This document shows positions 11,570-23,604 of a stretch of 34,733 nucleotides of DNA, piece after piece. The stretch comes from Rhizophagus sp. LPA8_4_AMF (taxonomy: Eukaryota; Glomeromycota; Glomeromycetes; Glomerales; Glomeraceae): NCBI GenBank assembly GCA_021464525.1, contig JADRCO010000396.1, positions 1-34,733 on the forward strand, read 5' to 3'. Made by a program: the position numbers and the translations under genes. Under the pieces are notes generated by a model that was given only the letters and a program-made list of their open reading frames with translations, did no database searches and had not been told where the DNA came from. Positions within the stretch are counted from its first letter, which is position 1. Each line of letters opens with the position of its first letter.

Positions 11570-12066
11570 TTACAGCAAAATTCGAAATATAGTGGACACT
11601 TGAAAAATTTGATTGTCGGGATTGTTGGGTGCTCGGGTAGTCGGGTTATTAGAAAGATATATAACACGTGACAATCGTGACATATAAATATATGTGGTAT
11701 AAAGTACTATATAATGTAATTATGTTATATTAAAATTTAATTAAAGTATACCCGTGTTATTTTCTTTTGATTTTTTTGTATAATGCCAAAATCAATACTA
11801 AATAAACATTTTCGTTTATTAATAGTTGAAAGGATTTTGAAAAGTGGACAGGCATTCAAGCGAAATTTCAAAGAAAATGTCATTGTCAATAAAAATCAAA
11901 TAAAGTAATATTGTTATTTATTAATTTATGTTATATGTTACAATTATACTCTTATACTTTATCATATATATGTCACGTGTTATAACCCGACTACCCAAGT
12001 ACCCAACAATCCCGACAATCAAATTTTTCAAGTGTCCACTATACTGTATTTCGAATTTTGCCGTAA
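11570..12066. mobile_element. Inverted-repeat (MITE-like) element, about 500 bp
   Basis: The left arm (11570 to about 11690) and the right arm (about 11965-12066) are reverse complements over roughly 100 bases with small indels. Shared blocks include GCAAAATTCGAAATA, TAGTGGACACTTGAAAAATT, GATTGTCGGGATTGTTGGGT, GGGTAGTCGGGTTAT and AACACGTGAC. The interior of about 280 bp holds only a 41-codon open frame (11783-11908) without recognisable domains. This is the structure of a non-autonomous DNA transposon. The exact ends and superfamily are unclear. Confidence 0.75.
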
Positions 12067-12585
12067 AGTCGGTTTTATAATTGCATTAGCGAACTTTTAT
12101 ACTAGTACTGTATAGGAAATTAGGAATGTTTCAATTTGGAAAAATTAAATGGAACAAGTGATAAAACAATGGGCTCAACAATACATGTACATACATAAAG
12201 ATTGTTCAAGCAATTATGAAAATGCAAAATGTGATAATAAGGCGCAACCAGCCGTTATGCATAATTTCTGAAATCATAAATTTCAATGATAATATCTTTA
12301 ATCGTATGCCAATAAGTCTAAAAATAAAGTTTAGAATGAAAGTAAGTGAAATGCAGATCATTCTTTTAGTTGATAATTCCAGCCGACATTATAAAAATTA
12401 ACGATAATCTTATTGCAATTAACCAGAATAAGAATATCAGATACAAGATCTCCAGAATAGTTATTATCATTGATTATTTCAAAGGTAATATATATATATA
12501 TAAATATAATTAAAATATATATATTAGATGATAATTTTCTTTTACAAGGTAAAATTTTTTTTAAAAAAATTCACTAATTCCTATA
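12067..12585. other. Upstream region of first channel paralogue
   Basis: This 519-bp stretch precedes the first propeller-channel gene and should contain its promoter. A 61-codon open frame at 12216-12401 has no recognisable content. The sequence does not obviously resemble the region upstream of the second paralogue. Confidence 0.4.
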
Positions 12586-15500
12586 ATGAGTGACCTCTCC
12601 ATAGAAATCAAAGAAATCGATGATAATAATATCGATGGAACTGACGTCAATATCGATAATGGTAAACCTATTACGAAGATAGAAGTATCTCCTAATGAAG
12701 AATACCTTGTTATTTATAATCAGGAAAGCAAATCAATTGTTGGTTGGAATATATTTGATATAGATAATAAAAAACATAATACAGTTGATGGGATCAAAAA
12801 TCTGGACAAAATATGTGTTTCTGATGATAAAAAGCTTGTTTATATATATAATAATAAACCCAGTAAGTGATGATAATTTGTTGAGTACATATTTCATTAT
12901 TTATTAATTCTGACAATTTTTAAAAAATCTGATATTTAATTATTTTATTAAGGAATAATCGATATGAATAATAATACACAAGAGATTAAACTATATTACG
13001 ACGAAAGTATTTATAAGAACCATTGTACTTTCAATGTAAAAGGTGAATTTATTATATGTAACAATGTGTCGAATCAAAAAATACTTCGAATTTATTCCAC
13101 ACAAACTAAAAATAACAAATGGAAGTGTAAACATATTTACAAGATACCCCAATATTATGAATTAATTAACATTTCAAAATACAATAAACTTTATTTACTT
13201 TTAAGAAATTGTATTTACGAATGTGATATAGTTACTGAAAAAATTATAAGAATATTTGCCGACGAGGATGATGAAGAGGTAATAAAAATGCGTCAAATTA
13301 TTCAATTAAAAATATTTTCTATATCATAATTAATTTTTGTTTAACAAATCAATAGATTGAGAAAAGGGATATCAGAATTTCTAGCAATGAAAGGTTTATT
13401 TGTTTAAGAATCAAGTATGAAAAAATGAATGATGAAAAATTTGAGGATGAAAAATTTAATGATAAAAAGGACTTAAAAGATAAAATTATTATTTATTCAA
13501 TTGAATTAGAAATTCATATTGCTGCTTTGAAAATAAATGATGGTATATATTATATTTTAATTTGTTTAATGCATTATTATTGGTACTTAATTATTTACTT
13601 TTTTATTAGATATTTCTTTATACGATATTATGAAACATATTGATTTGACGTTGTATCCTTTACTATTTACTTTATTCGATCGAAGTAGTGAAATTTGGAA
13701 TTCCATCATGAAATATTATTGGAAAATTTGCTTAGATGGTTCAAATGGGAATCATCATTTGTCAAAAGAATATCGACCCGCAATTCTTTCAAATAATATT
13801 CAAATTACAACTAAATACGCATTTGGAATTCTAGATGGTGATTTTCTTAAGATTAAATTTGAAGAAAAATTATCGTTAGAAAATTATGATAAATCGTGTC
13901 ATGAAAATGATAAAACAATTATTGAATGTTGGAATATGTATTTAAATTCTGATGGACGTGATAACACTGAGGTAACCAAAGATACATTCAAACATTTGAA
14001 AATTCTTTTATTTAATCCATATAAAGACACATTATGCGCATTATTCCGAGAAGTCAAGAAAGTCATGGATGATGTATCACAAAGTGATTATCCAAGCAAA
14101 TACGAAGATGAATTAATTCATAATACAATTAAATGGAAAATCAAAATTAATGACGTTAAAATTTTATTGCAAGTTTTTAAAAGAAATGACGATAGTAGCA
14201 AATGGAGTTCGATTTGCAAAAGAATTGAAAAGCATAATTTTGGAAAAGGATGTTTACTTGGAACCAAATTAATTGATAACAATGATATTGTTATATTAAC
14301 GAACATTGGCCTTTTTATTTATTATTTTAACGGGTTTAATATTTCCTTAAATTACTTTTATCATATGGATTTGAATAATTCATTATCACAAGATTATGAA
14401 AATAAATTTTCCAAAATTACTTTACCTTTACCAAGTATTAATAGTTTTAAATTAAATGGATGGGCTTTAAATTTAGCAAATAATAAGTTGAGTCTTTTGA
14501 AATATGGTGTTGAATTATTAAAATTTGCAATCAAAGTACATAATTTAGAATTAATAGAGTATATCTATAAAAATTCTATGAATTATTTTAAACAAGATCT
14601 AAGGAATAATAAAATATTTTTGAGCATTATTACATCTAATATGCCATTGCTGAAAAATTATTTTTCAGGATATATTGAGAGATATTCATTAGAAACAGAT
14701 CTGATTATAGATGATTCTTCTTACAGTATATGTCATAATAATGCAAATCCTTTTCAAGTGGTTAGTCTAACTGGAACGCGAAAATCGTATGAAAAATTCC
14801 ATAGAGGTCGCAAAAATCCTTCAGAATACATATCGACTCCAACAGAAATACAAAAAATTACCTTTATGGTTCCTTTTATTAAGTTCTTTAATTATCCACA
14901 AGATTATAAATGGTGGAAAGATCTTTTTCTACCTCAACCTAATCCATTTGTTGAAACATTAAGCAATGATATTTATAAAACAATGAGTGGACGAGCAATA
15001 TATACGTTTAAGTGGAGATCTTATGGATATTTTTATTATGTTATAATCATGATTGGGCATGCGCTTTTAGCTATGAGTTTTGCCATTGCTTCTGTTCTCA
15101 ACCATGATTATGAAGCTTATCGAAAAGTCTTTCTGTGGATTTCAATTATACTTGGATTTATTCATCTGTTTTTCATACTTCGCCAGTTTATTTACAGAGC
15201 CCATAAATATAGACTATATGAGCTTTCTCCGTTATATTTATTTGGTATAAAAATTTTAAAATATTTTACAACATTTAAGAATATATAACACAGAATACTA
15301 ATTAGTTGTTTAATATAGGTATAGCTTTGTATCCAATCATGATTTACATTTCTGCTCGTTTGCTTCGAACAAGCGAAACAAGTGATATAACTTCAACTCT
15401 TTCTTTTTTATGCCTATTATTATTTTTTAAAACAATCACATATTTAAGGATAGTTAATTTTTATGCTAAATATTATATAATAGTTGTTAGGGTTGCGGAA

Positions 15501-16394
15501 AATCTAATGTTTTTCTTTTGTTACTTCATCCTGGTGGTTTTGTTAAGCTTTGCATTTGCATTTTATGTTCTATTATCACCAAAATTGAGTTATTCTTTAG
15601 ATGAACGTATAATCAATGATGACCCTAATAATCCTTGGAATTTGATCCCTACTTATCAAGTATATGAAAATGAAACTAGTAACGTTTTAAATAATAATTT
15701 ATTTATTTTACAAAAACCTGATGAGAACACAAACAAGTTTACAAACTTCTCTACTTCATTTTTTGCAACGAGTTTATTACTCACAGGTATATTTATAATT
15801 ATTTTTTATTAAAAAAAAAAGTATTCAACAATAGTTAATTTATCCAAATTTATTAGGCGACACGAGTTCATTTTCCAATTGGCCATTTATTAAAAATCCG
15901 GCGCTTGTAATATTGATGAGTTTATTCGTGTTTTTTATGGTCATATATATTATTAATGTGTTTATCACACTATACGGTGAGGTGAATGATGGCAGGGATG
16001 ACATTCTACACGAAATGTGGAAAATGAGAGCAGAGGTATAATTCCATTATTACTTGACAAAAAATTGATATTCATGAATTGTCGTGAATTACTAAATTAT
16101 TTAATAATTACTTGTAGATTGTATCCGAAATTGAGTTATTTTACCTGTTACCATCTCAGAGACGTTGTCAAAAATGGTTTCCTGAAGTATTGTATGTATA
16201 TTCATTTATTTATATATATGTTTAAGCTATTAACAATTTTTTTACTGAATCAATTTTTCAGATATTTTGATTTAATGCTTGGTGAAGCTCAAGAAATAAT
16301 TAAAGAATTAATTAGTGAGGGCAAATTGAATACTAATGAGTTTCCGGAGATGAAGCAATATCTGTTAAACAAACTCAAGATCCAACATAATTAG
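12586..16394 (+). CDS. Propeller-plus-ion-channel protein, paralogue 1
   Basis: Eight exons: 12586-12862, 12953-13278, 13356-13542, 13610-15244, 15319-15786, 15857-16035, 16118-16191 and 16262-16394. They join in frame to 1092 residues. The N-terminal ~270 residues contain WD/propeller-like strands ('KIEVSPNEEYLVIYN', 'GWNIFDID', 'FNVKGEFIICNN'). A cytosolic region of about 450 residues follows. The C-terminus holds six hydrophobic helices: about 737-762, 772-795, 808-825, 840-865, 875-900 and 975-1000. Between the last two is a pore-like segment ending 'FATSLLLTGD', with a short cytosolic tail after helix six. This layout matches the TRP-like Ion_trans fold, suggesting a plasma-membrane or vacuolar cation channel. 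Ion selectivity cannot be read from sequence. Intron 15245-15318 contains stops and a TACTAAT branch site. The closest relative in the window is the tandem copy at 19448. Confidence 0.85.
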
Positions 16395-16865
16395 ACTTAT
16401 CTTATTAAATATATTGAAGGTTGTAATTGCGATTTCATACGATTTTAATTCCGGTCGAAGTTAACGTAATTTGGCTAGAGTTATTGATATAACCGTACGA
16501 ATTTTTATTTCGAATTCACATTTATTTATTTATTATATTTTTTTTTTTATTTTTGTATTATTTTAACAAATAATGTACATTGATATATATTTGTATATTA
16601 AAAGGATATTATTTATTCATATTTAAAATAAAGAAAATTCATGCAAGTGAATCCTTTTTGTGTAATTCTAAATCTTGAAACAAAATTTAAGATTTACATT
16701 CTCATCCTACTAAGAAAAGAATACATTAATATACACTCAACTCTTCTTACAACGAAGTAACCGTCTTGCACTTCAAATTCGTTATAATTCTATAACGGAG
16801 AATTTGAAGAATTTAATTGGTTGGTTGATTTTGGACTTGGACCCAGAAATATATATAAAAGGGTT
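16395..16865. other. Intergenic, 3' side of channel paralogue 1
   Basis: This is AT-rich sequence with a T run near 16540-16552 and the probable polyadenylation region of the upstream gene (AATAAAG at 16627-16633). No gene was seen. Confidence 0.45.
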
Positions 16866-17022
16866 TCCGTATAATTAAGGGTGCAGCCTTAACTCATTTT
16901 TAAATTACGTCCATACGTTTTTATATGACTTAACTAGTTACGACATATGACTTAACTAATTACATCACAGTTACGTCTATTAAGGCTGCACCTCTAGATC
17001 AATTATACCGGTATAATTGATC
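16866..17022. repeat. Small inverted-repeat element ending in a perfect 26-bp palindrome
   Basis: GGGTGCAGCCTTAA at 16881-16894 is answered by TTAAGGCTGCACCT at 16980-16993. Outside these, CCGTATAATTA near 16867 pairs loosely with TAATTATACCGG-like sequence near 17001-17011, so the arms extend to about 27 bases. At the right edge, 16997-17022 is a perfect palindrome (GATCAATTATACC followed by its complement). The form suggests a short MITE. Confidence 0.6.
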
Positions 17023-17177
17023 AAAAAAATCATGTAGATCTTTCCTTTTGTGATAATTCCTACTGAAATATTATTACCTTTTTTAGATACTGGCTGAGGT
17101 TACCATAATTCCGGCCCTGAAAAAATGCGTACAGCTAATAATAAAAGTTTTTTTGCCGCACCTTACCCCTGTATGTA

Positions 17178-17860
17178 CACTCCCCTACCAAAAGTATTGG
17201 ACCACCCTAAAAATTAATAAAAAATCAGATTTATAAGATTTTTAATAATAAAGTTACAATTATTTAAAAGTTTATAAGTGTAAAACACTATTTAGAATTA
17301 TTTTTTCATATAATTAATAATAAATTTTACAAATATAGTTAATTTTTAAAATGGAAAAATTTTCAACTTTTTAACCAGAGCAGTTACGGTTAACTAAATA
17401 TTAAAAACTGATTCTTTGACTAAAAAATAACTTATATTCCAAAAATCAGAAAGATTGGATTGATAGTTATTGAGAAATTTAACTTTGAAAATCATAAATT
17501 TTGTAATAAATTAAATAAATTATCAATTTTGGCTGAATTTTGAGGATTTACAACTGCGGATTTCTCAACAACTACCAATCCAATCTTTCTGATTTTTGGA
17601 ATATAAGTTATTTTTTAGTCAAAGAATCAGTTTTTAATATTTAGTTAACTGTAACTGCTCTGGTTAAAAAGTTGAAAATTTTTCCATTTTGAAAATTAAC
17701 TATATCTGCAAAATTTACTATTAATTTCATGAAAAACACTTTTATATAGTGTTTTACACTTTTAAACTTTAAAATAATTAAAATAAATGTAACCTTTTTT
17801 ATTAAAAATCTAATTTTTTATTTATTTTTAAGGTGGTCCAATACTTTTGGCAGGGGAGTG
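17178..17860. mobile_element. Foldback element with Tc1/mariner-like termini
   Basis: The left end, CACTCCCCTACCAAAAGTATTGG, and the right end, its near-complement, bound a 683-bp element flanked by TA on both sides (17176-17177 and 17861-17862). The two arms, about 17178-17480 and 17560-17860, are near-perfect reverse complements, so almost the whole element folds back, leaving a loop of about 80 bases. The termini with a TA target site are typical of Tc1/mariner derivatives. No transposase is present, so it is non-autonomous. It lies between the two channel paralogues. Confidence 0.85.
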
Positions 17861-17862
17861 TA

Positions 17863-19447
17863 TATTTCTGGGTCCTGTTGAGGGGGATTTTGACGAGTAT
17901 TATTGGTTACAGGTCACGTGATTCGTTATATCAAAAAAAATTCGGTATCGATAGTTGACTGTAAATTTAATGAAAGAATTTTATTATCAAGTTCAAAGGA
18001 ATAGAAAGTTAATTTTCTCAAAATATCAAGGAATTTTTGTGAGTTTAGGAGATTTATATATCATATTTTTACAAACTCCTGTAATAATACAGCGATATAC
18101 CAACGCAGAGACAAAGTTATGACAAAAGTAAATTTCTATATTACTTAGTTTACTGAAATTCGTTAAAAAATAGATAAAGAAACTGATCAAACGTAAAAGC
18201 GCAAATACGTATGTATTACAAAATATTGGATAATAGATTGGATATTTAAGTATTGCAATAGGTGGGATTGGAAAAGATATCAAAATATGTCAGTAAGCTA
18301 TAGCATTAAATACTTTAAATAGTAAAACTTTATTTCATTAAATAGAATCTTTTACAATTTCAGTTGAAAATAAAATGAGATGATAAAAATTTGTTTCTTA
18401 GATTCAAATTAGAGTTGGTGCATGAATTTAATGAAATCACACAAAAAATTGTCCATTTCTTAGTTGAAAAAAGTCTGATTCAATTAATTGATTAAAAAAA
18501 GTAATAATATAATAAGATAAAATTTTCGCGTAATTTTTGAAATTTTTTTTAGTTCGCAACATTCGTACGCTCTGCAATTAAAGGAGAAAATAATATTTAG
18601 GATAATAATAATTATTACTTATAATATCTAACATTTTAGTTACTGTACCAAGCCATATATGACATCATTGTGATTTTGGAAATTATTTAAATCATGACGT
18701 TAAAAAAAAAAAAATCGGGCATATGATTCTAAAAGACTAAATAACACGATAATTTAAATAATTTTGAAAAAAAAAATTAGAATTGTACGCAAAAATCATA
18801 TCATAGGTTGTTTCGGTTGGAGAATAACCGGTTGATAATACCTCTCGTGAGTTTTGGCTTAAAAACAGCGGTACATTCTGAAGTTAATATATATAAAAAA
18901 AATAATTCAACCATAAAATTACAGTACATTCTATTTTTTTCGAGGATGATATTGTTATCATATGTATATTATAACTATCATCTTACTAAAAATTTTTTGT
19001 ACAATTCTGATTCAATAGAATTCAATGCATTGTAATAATAAAAATATTTGCCAGGCTTGTGTTTCATTTTAGTTAAAACAAACGACAAACGCATTGGTTC
19101 ATCGTTGTGTAATATCAAATAAACTGCATGCAGGTTCATTATGTGCTGTAAAATTCCCACAAATAAATTAAGACTGTATCATCATACAACAAACAAATCT
19201 TTTTGTTGTATTCCAAACTTGTATAACCAATATTAATTTATTAATAGATAATATTTTTTGTAAGATGATAAATATAAACAATTACAAATCAATATAAGAT
19301 GGCGCTTTTCCTTACGGGGTAAAGCTTTTTTACTGTTAAATAATAATAGTTTGCCTAATTCTCTCCGATCCCCTCTCTCATCCATTAATAATTTCTCTTA
19401 GACAAATTACAATTAAGTATATATAATTCCTGAGTCTTGACTGTCAA
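17863..19447. other. Gene-free spacer upstream of channel paralogue 2
   Basis: About 1.6 kb of AT-rich DNA. Short open frames at 18026-18283 (minus), 18808-19035 (plus) and 18978-19160 (minus) have no recognisable content. The final few hundred bases should hold the promoter of the second channel gene. Confidence 0.45.
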
Positions 19448-22400
19448 ATGAGTGACTTTCCCATAGAAATCAGAGAAATAAATGATAATAATATCGATGG
19501 GTCTGACGTCGATATCGATGAAATTAAACCTATTACGAAGATAGAAGTATCTCCTAATGAAGAATACCTTGTTATTTATAATCAGGAAAGCAAATCAATT
19601 GTTGGTTGGAATATATTTGATATAGATAATAAAAAACATAATACAGTTGATGGGATCAAAAATCTGGACAAAATATGTGTTTCTGATGATAAAAAGCTTG
19701 TTTATATATATAATAATAAACCCAGTAAGTGATGATAATTTGTTGAGTACATATTTCATTATTTATTAATTCTGACAATTTTTAAAAAATCTGATATTTA
19801 ATTATTTTATTAAGGAATAATCGATATGAATAATAATACACAAGAGATTAAACTATATTACGACGAAAGTATTTATAAGAACCATTGTACTTTCAATGTA
19901 AAAGGTGAATTTATTATATGTAACAATGTGTCGAATCAAAAAATTCTTCGAATTTATTCCACACAAACTAAAAATAACAAATGGAAGTGTAAACGAATTT
20001 ATGAGATACCTAAAGATTATGAATTAATTAGCATATCAAAATACAATAAACTTTATTTACTTTTAAGAAATTGTATTTACGAATGGGATATAGTTACTGA
20101 AAAAAATATAAGAATATTTGTCAATGAGCATGAAGAGGTAATAAAGTGCGTTAATTATTCAATTAAAAATATTTTGATATTATAATTAATTTTATCTTAC
20201 AAATTAATAGGTTGAAAAAAGAGATATCAGAATTTCTAGCAACAAAAGGTTTATTTGTTTAAGAATCAAGTATGAAAAAATCAATGATGAATTCGAGAAT
20301 GAAAAATTCAATGATAAAAAGGATTTAAAAGATAAAATTGTTGTTTATTCAGCTGAATTAAAAATTCCTATTGCTACTTTGAATATGAATGATGGTAGTT
20401 ATTAGATTTAATTAATTTCTTTTTTTTTTTATTATCGACTTAATTACTTACCTTTGTTGTTAGATATTTCATTATATAATATTATGAAACATATTGATTT
20501 GACGTTATATCCTTTACTGCTTGCTTTATTCGACCATAATAGTGAAATTTGGAATTCCATCATGAAATATTATTGGAAAGTATTTTTAGACCGTTCAAAA
20601 GGGAATCATCATTTATCAAAAGAATATCAACCTAAAATTCTTCCAAATAACATTCAAATTGCAACCAACTACGCATTTGCAATTTTAGATAATAATATTC
20701 TGAAGATTAAATTTGAAGAAAATTTGTCATTAGATAATTATGATAAATTAAGTAATGGAAATGATAGAATTATTATGGAATGCTGGAATATGTATTTAAA
20801 TTCTGACGAACAGGATGACGCTGAGAAAATCAAGAAGACGTTCAAACATTTGAAAATACTATTATTTAATCCATATAAAGATACATTACGCGCATTATTC
20901 CGAGAAGTCAAGAATGATGTATCTACAAATACTGATAGAACCGAATCCGAAGATGATAATACATTTAAGTGGAAAATAAGAATTAACGACGCTAAAATTT
21001 TATTGCAAGTTTATAAAAGAATTGACAATAGTAGCGAATGGGGCTTAACTTGCACAAAAATTGAAAAACATAATTTCAAAAAAGGATTTTTACTTGGAAC
21101 AAGATTAATTAATGACTATGATATTATTATATTAACAACAATTGGTCTTTTTATTTATTATTTTAAAAAAAATAAAATTTCTTTAGCTTATTTTTATTAT
21201 GTGAATTTGAAAATGATATTGTCACAAGATTATGAAAATATATTTTCAAAAATTACTTTACCATTACCAAGTGTTAATAGTTTTAAATTAGATGGATGGA
21301 CTTTAAGTTTAGCAAATAATAAATTGAGTCTTTTGAAATACGGTGTTGGATTATTAACGTTCGCGATCAAAAAACGTAATTTAGAATTAATAGAGGATAT
21401 CTACAAAAGTTGTATGAATTACTTTAAACAAGATTTGAAAAATAATAGAATATTTTTAAACATTATTACTTCTACGATGCCATTTCTGAAAAGCCGACTT
21501 CCGAAATATATTGAAAGATATTCATTAGAAACAGATCTAATTATAGACTCTTCTTTTTACAGTATTAAATATCAAGATCGTTATACAAGTCCTCCTCAAT
21601 TGGTTAATTCAACGAATTTAATTAGATCTAATTTACGGAAATTGCTTGAAAGATATTTATCAACACCAACAAGTCAATGTCCAAGAATTACTTTTTTGGT
21701 TCCTTATATTAACTTTGTTAATTATCCACAAGATTATATATGGTGGATTGACTTTCTTCTACCTAAACCTAGTCTATTTGTTGAAACGATGAGCAAAGAT
21801 ATTTATAAATCTTTTAGTGGGCAAGAATTAATTAGATTTAAATGGCATTCCTATGGATTTAAATATTATTTTTTAATCTTATTCGGACATGTATATTTGG
21901 CTTTATACTTTTTTATGAATGTTACCATGGTTATTTCTAATCAATCTCGGAACGGAACATGGATTTCAATTATACTTGGATTTCTCTATCTGTTTTTTGC
22001 GTTTCGTCGGTTTGTTTACAAGATGTTTCGTAATCCTCTTAAAAGTTTGCTCTTCAAGAATGAACATATGTTTGATATACTTGGAATTTTATTTGGTAAA
22101 TATAATTTTAATTTTTTCATATTTTGGGAAATAATAATTATATGTTTTTTACTTATAAACTTTGTAGATATAATTTTGTATGGCTCTACGATTTATATTT
22201 CTTTACTTTGGCTTCGAACAAGTAAAACAAGTGATATAAATGATCATATAGCTTCATATCTTTCTTTTTCATGCCTATTATTAATTTTAAAATCAGTAAC
22301 ATTTTTTAGGGTAGCTGGTTTTTATACTAAATATTATATAATCGTTGTTAAAGTTGCGAAAGAGCTATTACTTTTCTTTTTTTACTTTGTGATGGTGATT

Positions 22401-23229
22401 TTGTTGAGTTTCGCAATTGCATTTTATATTTTATTATCACCAAAATCGAGTTATTCTTTAGATGAACTTACCGTTAATGATGACCCTAATAATCCTTGGA
22501 ATTTGATCCCCACTTACCAAATATTTGAAAATAAAACTTTAAATAGCAATTTTTTTATTATGAAAAATCCTGACGAGAACACGAATATGTTTACAAGCTT
22601 ATATACTTCATTTTTTGCAACGTGTTTATTACTCACAGGTATACTTCATTTGATTTTTTAGTAGAAAAATTTAATATTTATTGTACATATTTCTTTATTA
22701 ATAGGTGATACAAGTTCATTCTCCAATTGCCATTTGAAAAAAATTTGGCACTTACAATATTGATAATTTTATTCATATTCATAATGACAATATATATTAT
22801 GAATGTTTTTGTAACGCTATTCAATGAGGCGACAAATGATGATGAAGTTCAAGCCTCATGTTGGAAAATTATGGTGGAGGTACTATAATTATGTCATTAT
22901 TATTTGATATGAGTTTGTGTAAAATTACTTAATCATTTTCAATTTCTAGATTTTAGTCGAAATTGAGTTATTTCATCTATTACCATTTCAAAGACGTTGG
23001 CAGAAATGGTTTCCTGAAGTAATGTATGTCTATTTATTCATTTATGTGTTTCAAGCTATTTATTTGATCATTTTTTTTACTGAATTTATTTTTCAGTTAT
23101 TACAGTGCTAGTCTTGATGAAGCTCAAGAAGAAATTGTAAAATTAATTAATGAGGATAAATGGAATACTAATGAGTTTTCAGATATGAAGAAAGATTTGT
23201 TAAATAAACTCAAGATCCAACAGAATTAG
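19448..23229 (+). pseudogene. Propeller-plus-ion-channel protein, paralogue 2, frameshifted near its end
   Basis: It has the same eight-exon structure as the copy at 12586: 19448-19724, 19815-20137, 20211-20394, 20464-22095, 22168-22638, 22705-22879, 22950-23023 and 23097-23229. The propeller, cytosolic and helix 1-5 regions are open and closely parallel paralogue 1. In exon 6, one G is missing relative to paralogue 1 between 22729 and 22730 (TTGGCC there, TTGCC here). After 'TGDTSSFSN' the frame shifts and meets TGA at 22753-22755. The other frame beyond the shift still reads as helix six plus tail ('ILFIFIMTIYIMNVF', 'LDEAQEEIV'). As written, the protein loses its last helix and tail. It may be a recent pseudogene, a truncated but expressed protein or a sequencing error. 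Intron 22096-22167 is 72 bp, stop-free and in frame. Confidence 0.75.
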
Positions 23230-23600
23230 ATGAGCTTATTTAATTTATTAATTGTTTAATTGTGATTTGGAACGATTTAATTAGTACAAACGTAATTTTG
23301 GCCAGAGCTAGCAATATAACAGCGCAATTTTTCTTTCGATTCATATTTATTTAAATATATATTTTTCTTAACTAATATTTATACACGTATCAAAGAATTT
23401 ATTTATTCTTTATTTATAATAAAGAAATTTTTGCATCTGAATCCTTTTTCGTGAATTAATGGCCCGCCATAGGCACAAAAGTATATACAAAGGTTATTAT
23501 TTGAATATACAAAAATTATCATTGCAAAAGTTATTATTCGAATATACAAAAATCATCATGCTACCAGTTTGATCAAATCTAAAATTTCTATGAAATTAAA
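23230..23600. other. Intergenic, 3' side of channel paralogue 2, with a short direct repeat
   Basis: The region contains the probable 3' untranslated region of the channel gene. Two imperfect copies of a motif of about 35 bases (AAAGGTTATTATTTGAATATACAAAAATTATCAT-like) lie near 23489-23522 and 23527-23560. No gene was seen. Confidence 0.45.
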
Positions 23601-23604
23601 AAAA

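Noticed and set aside
15245-15318. Stop codon at 15286-15288 taken as the end of channel paralogue 1
   Set aside because: The stop lies in a GT..AG intron with a TACTAAT branch site. The protein continues in phase at 15319 and aligns to paralogue 2.
18026-18283. 85-codon minus-strand hydrophobic frame
   Set aside because: Its composition fits chance translation of A/T-rich DNA. It has no ATG-proximal signal or homologous pattern.
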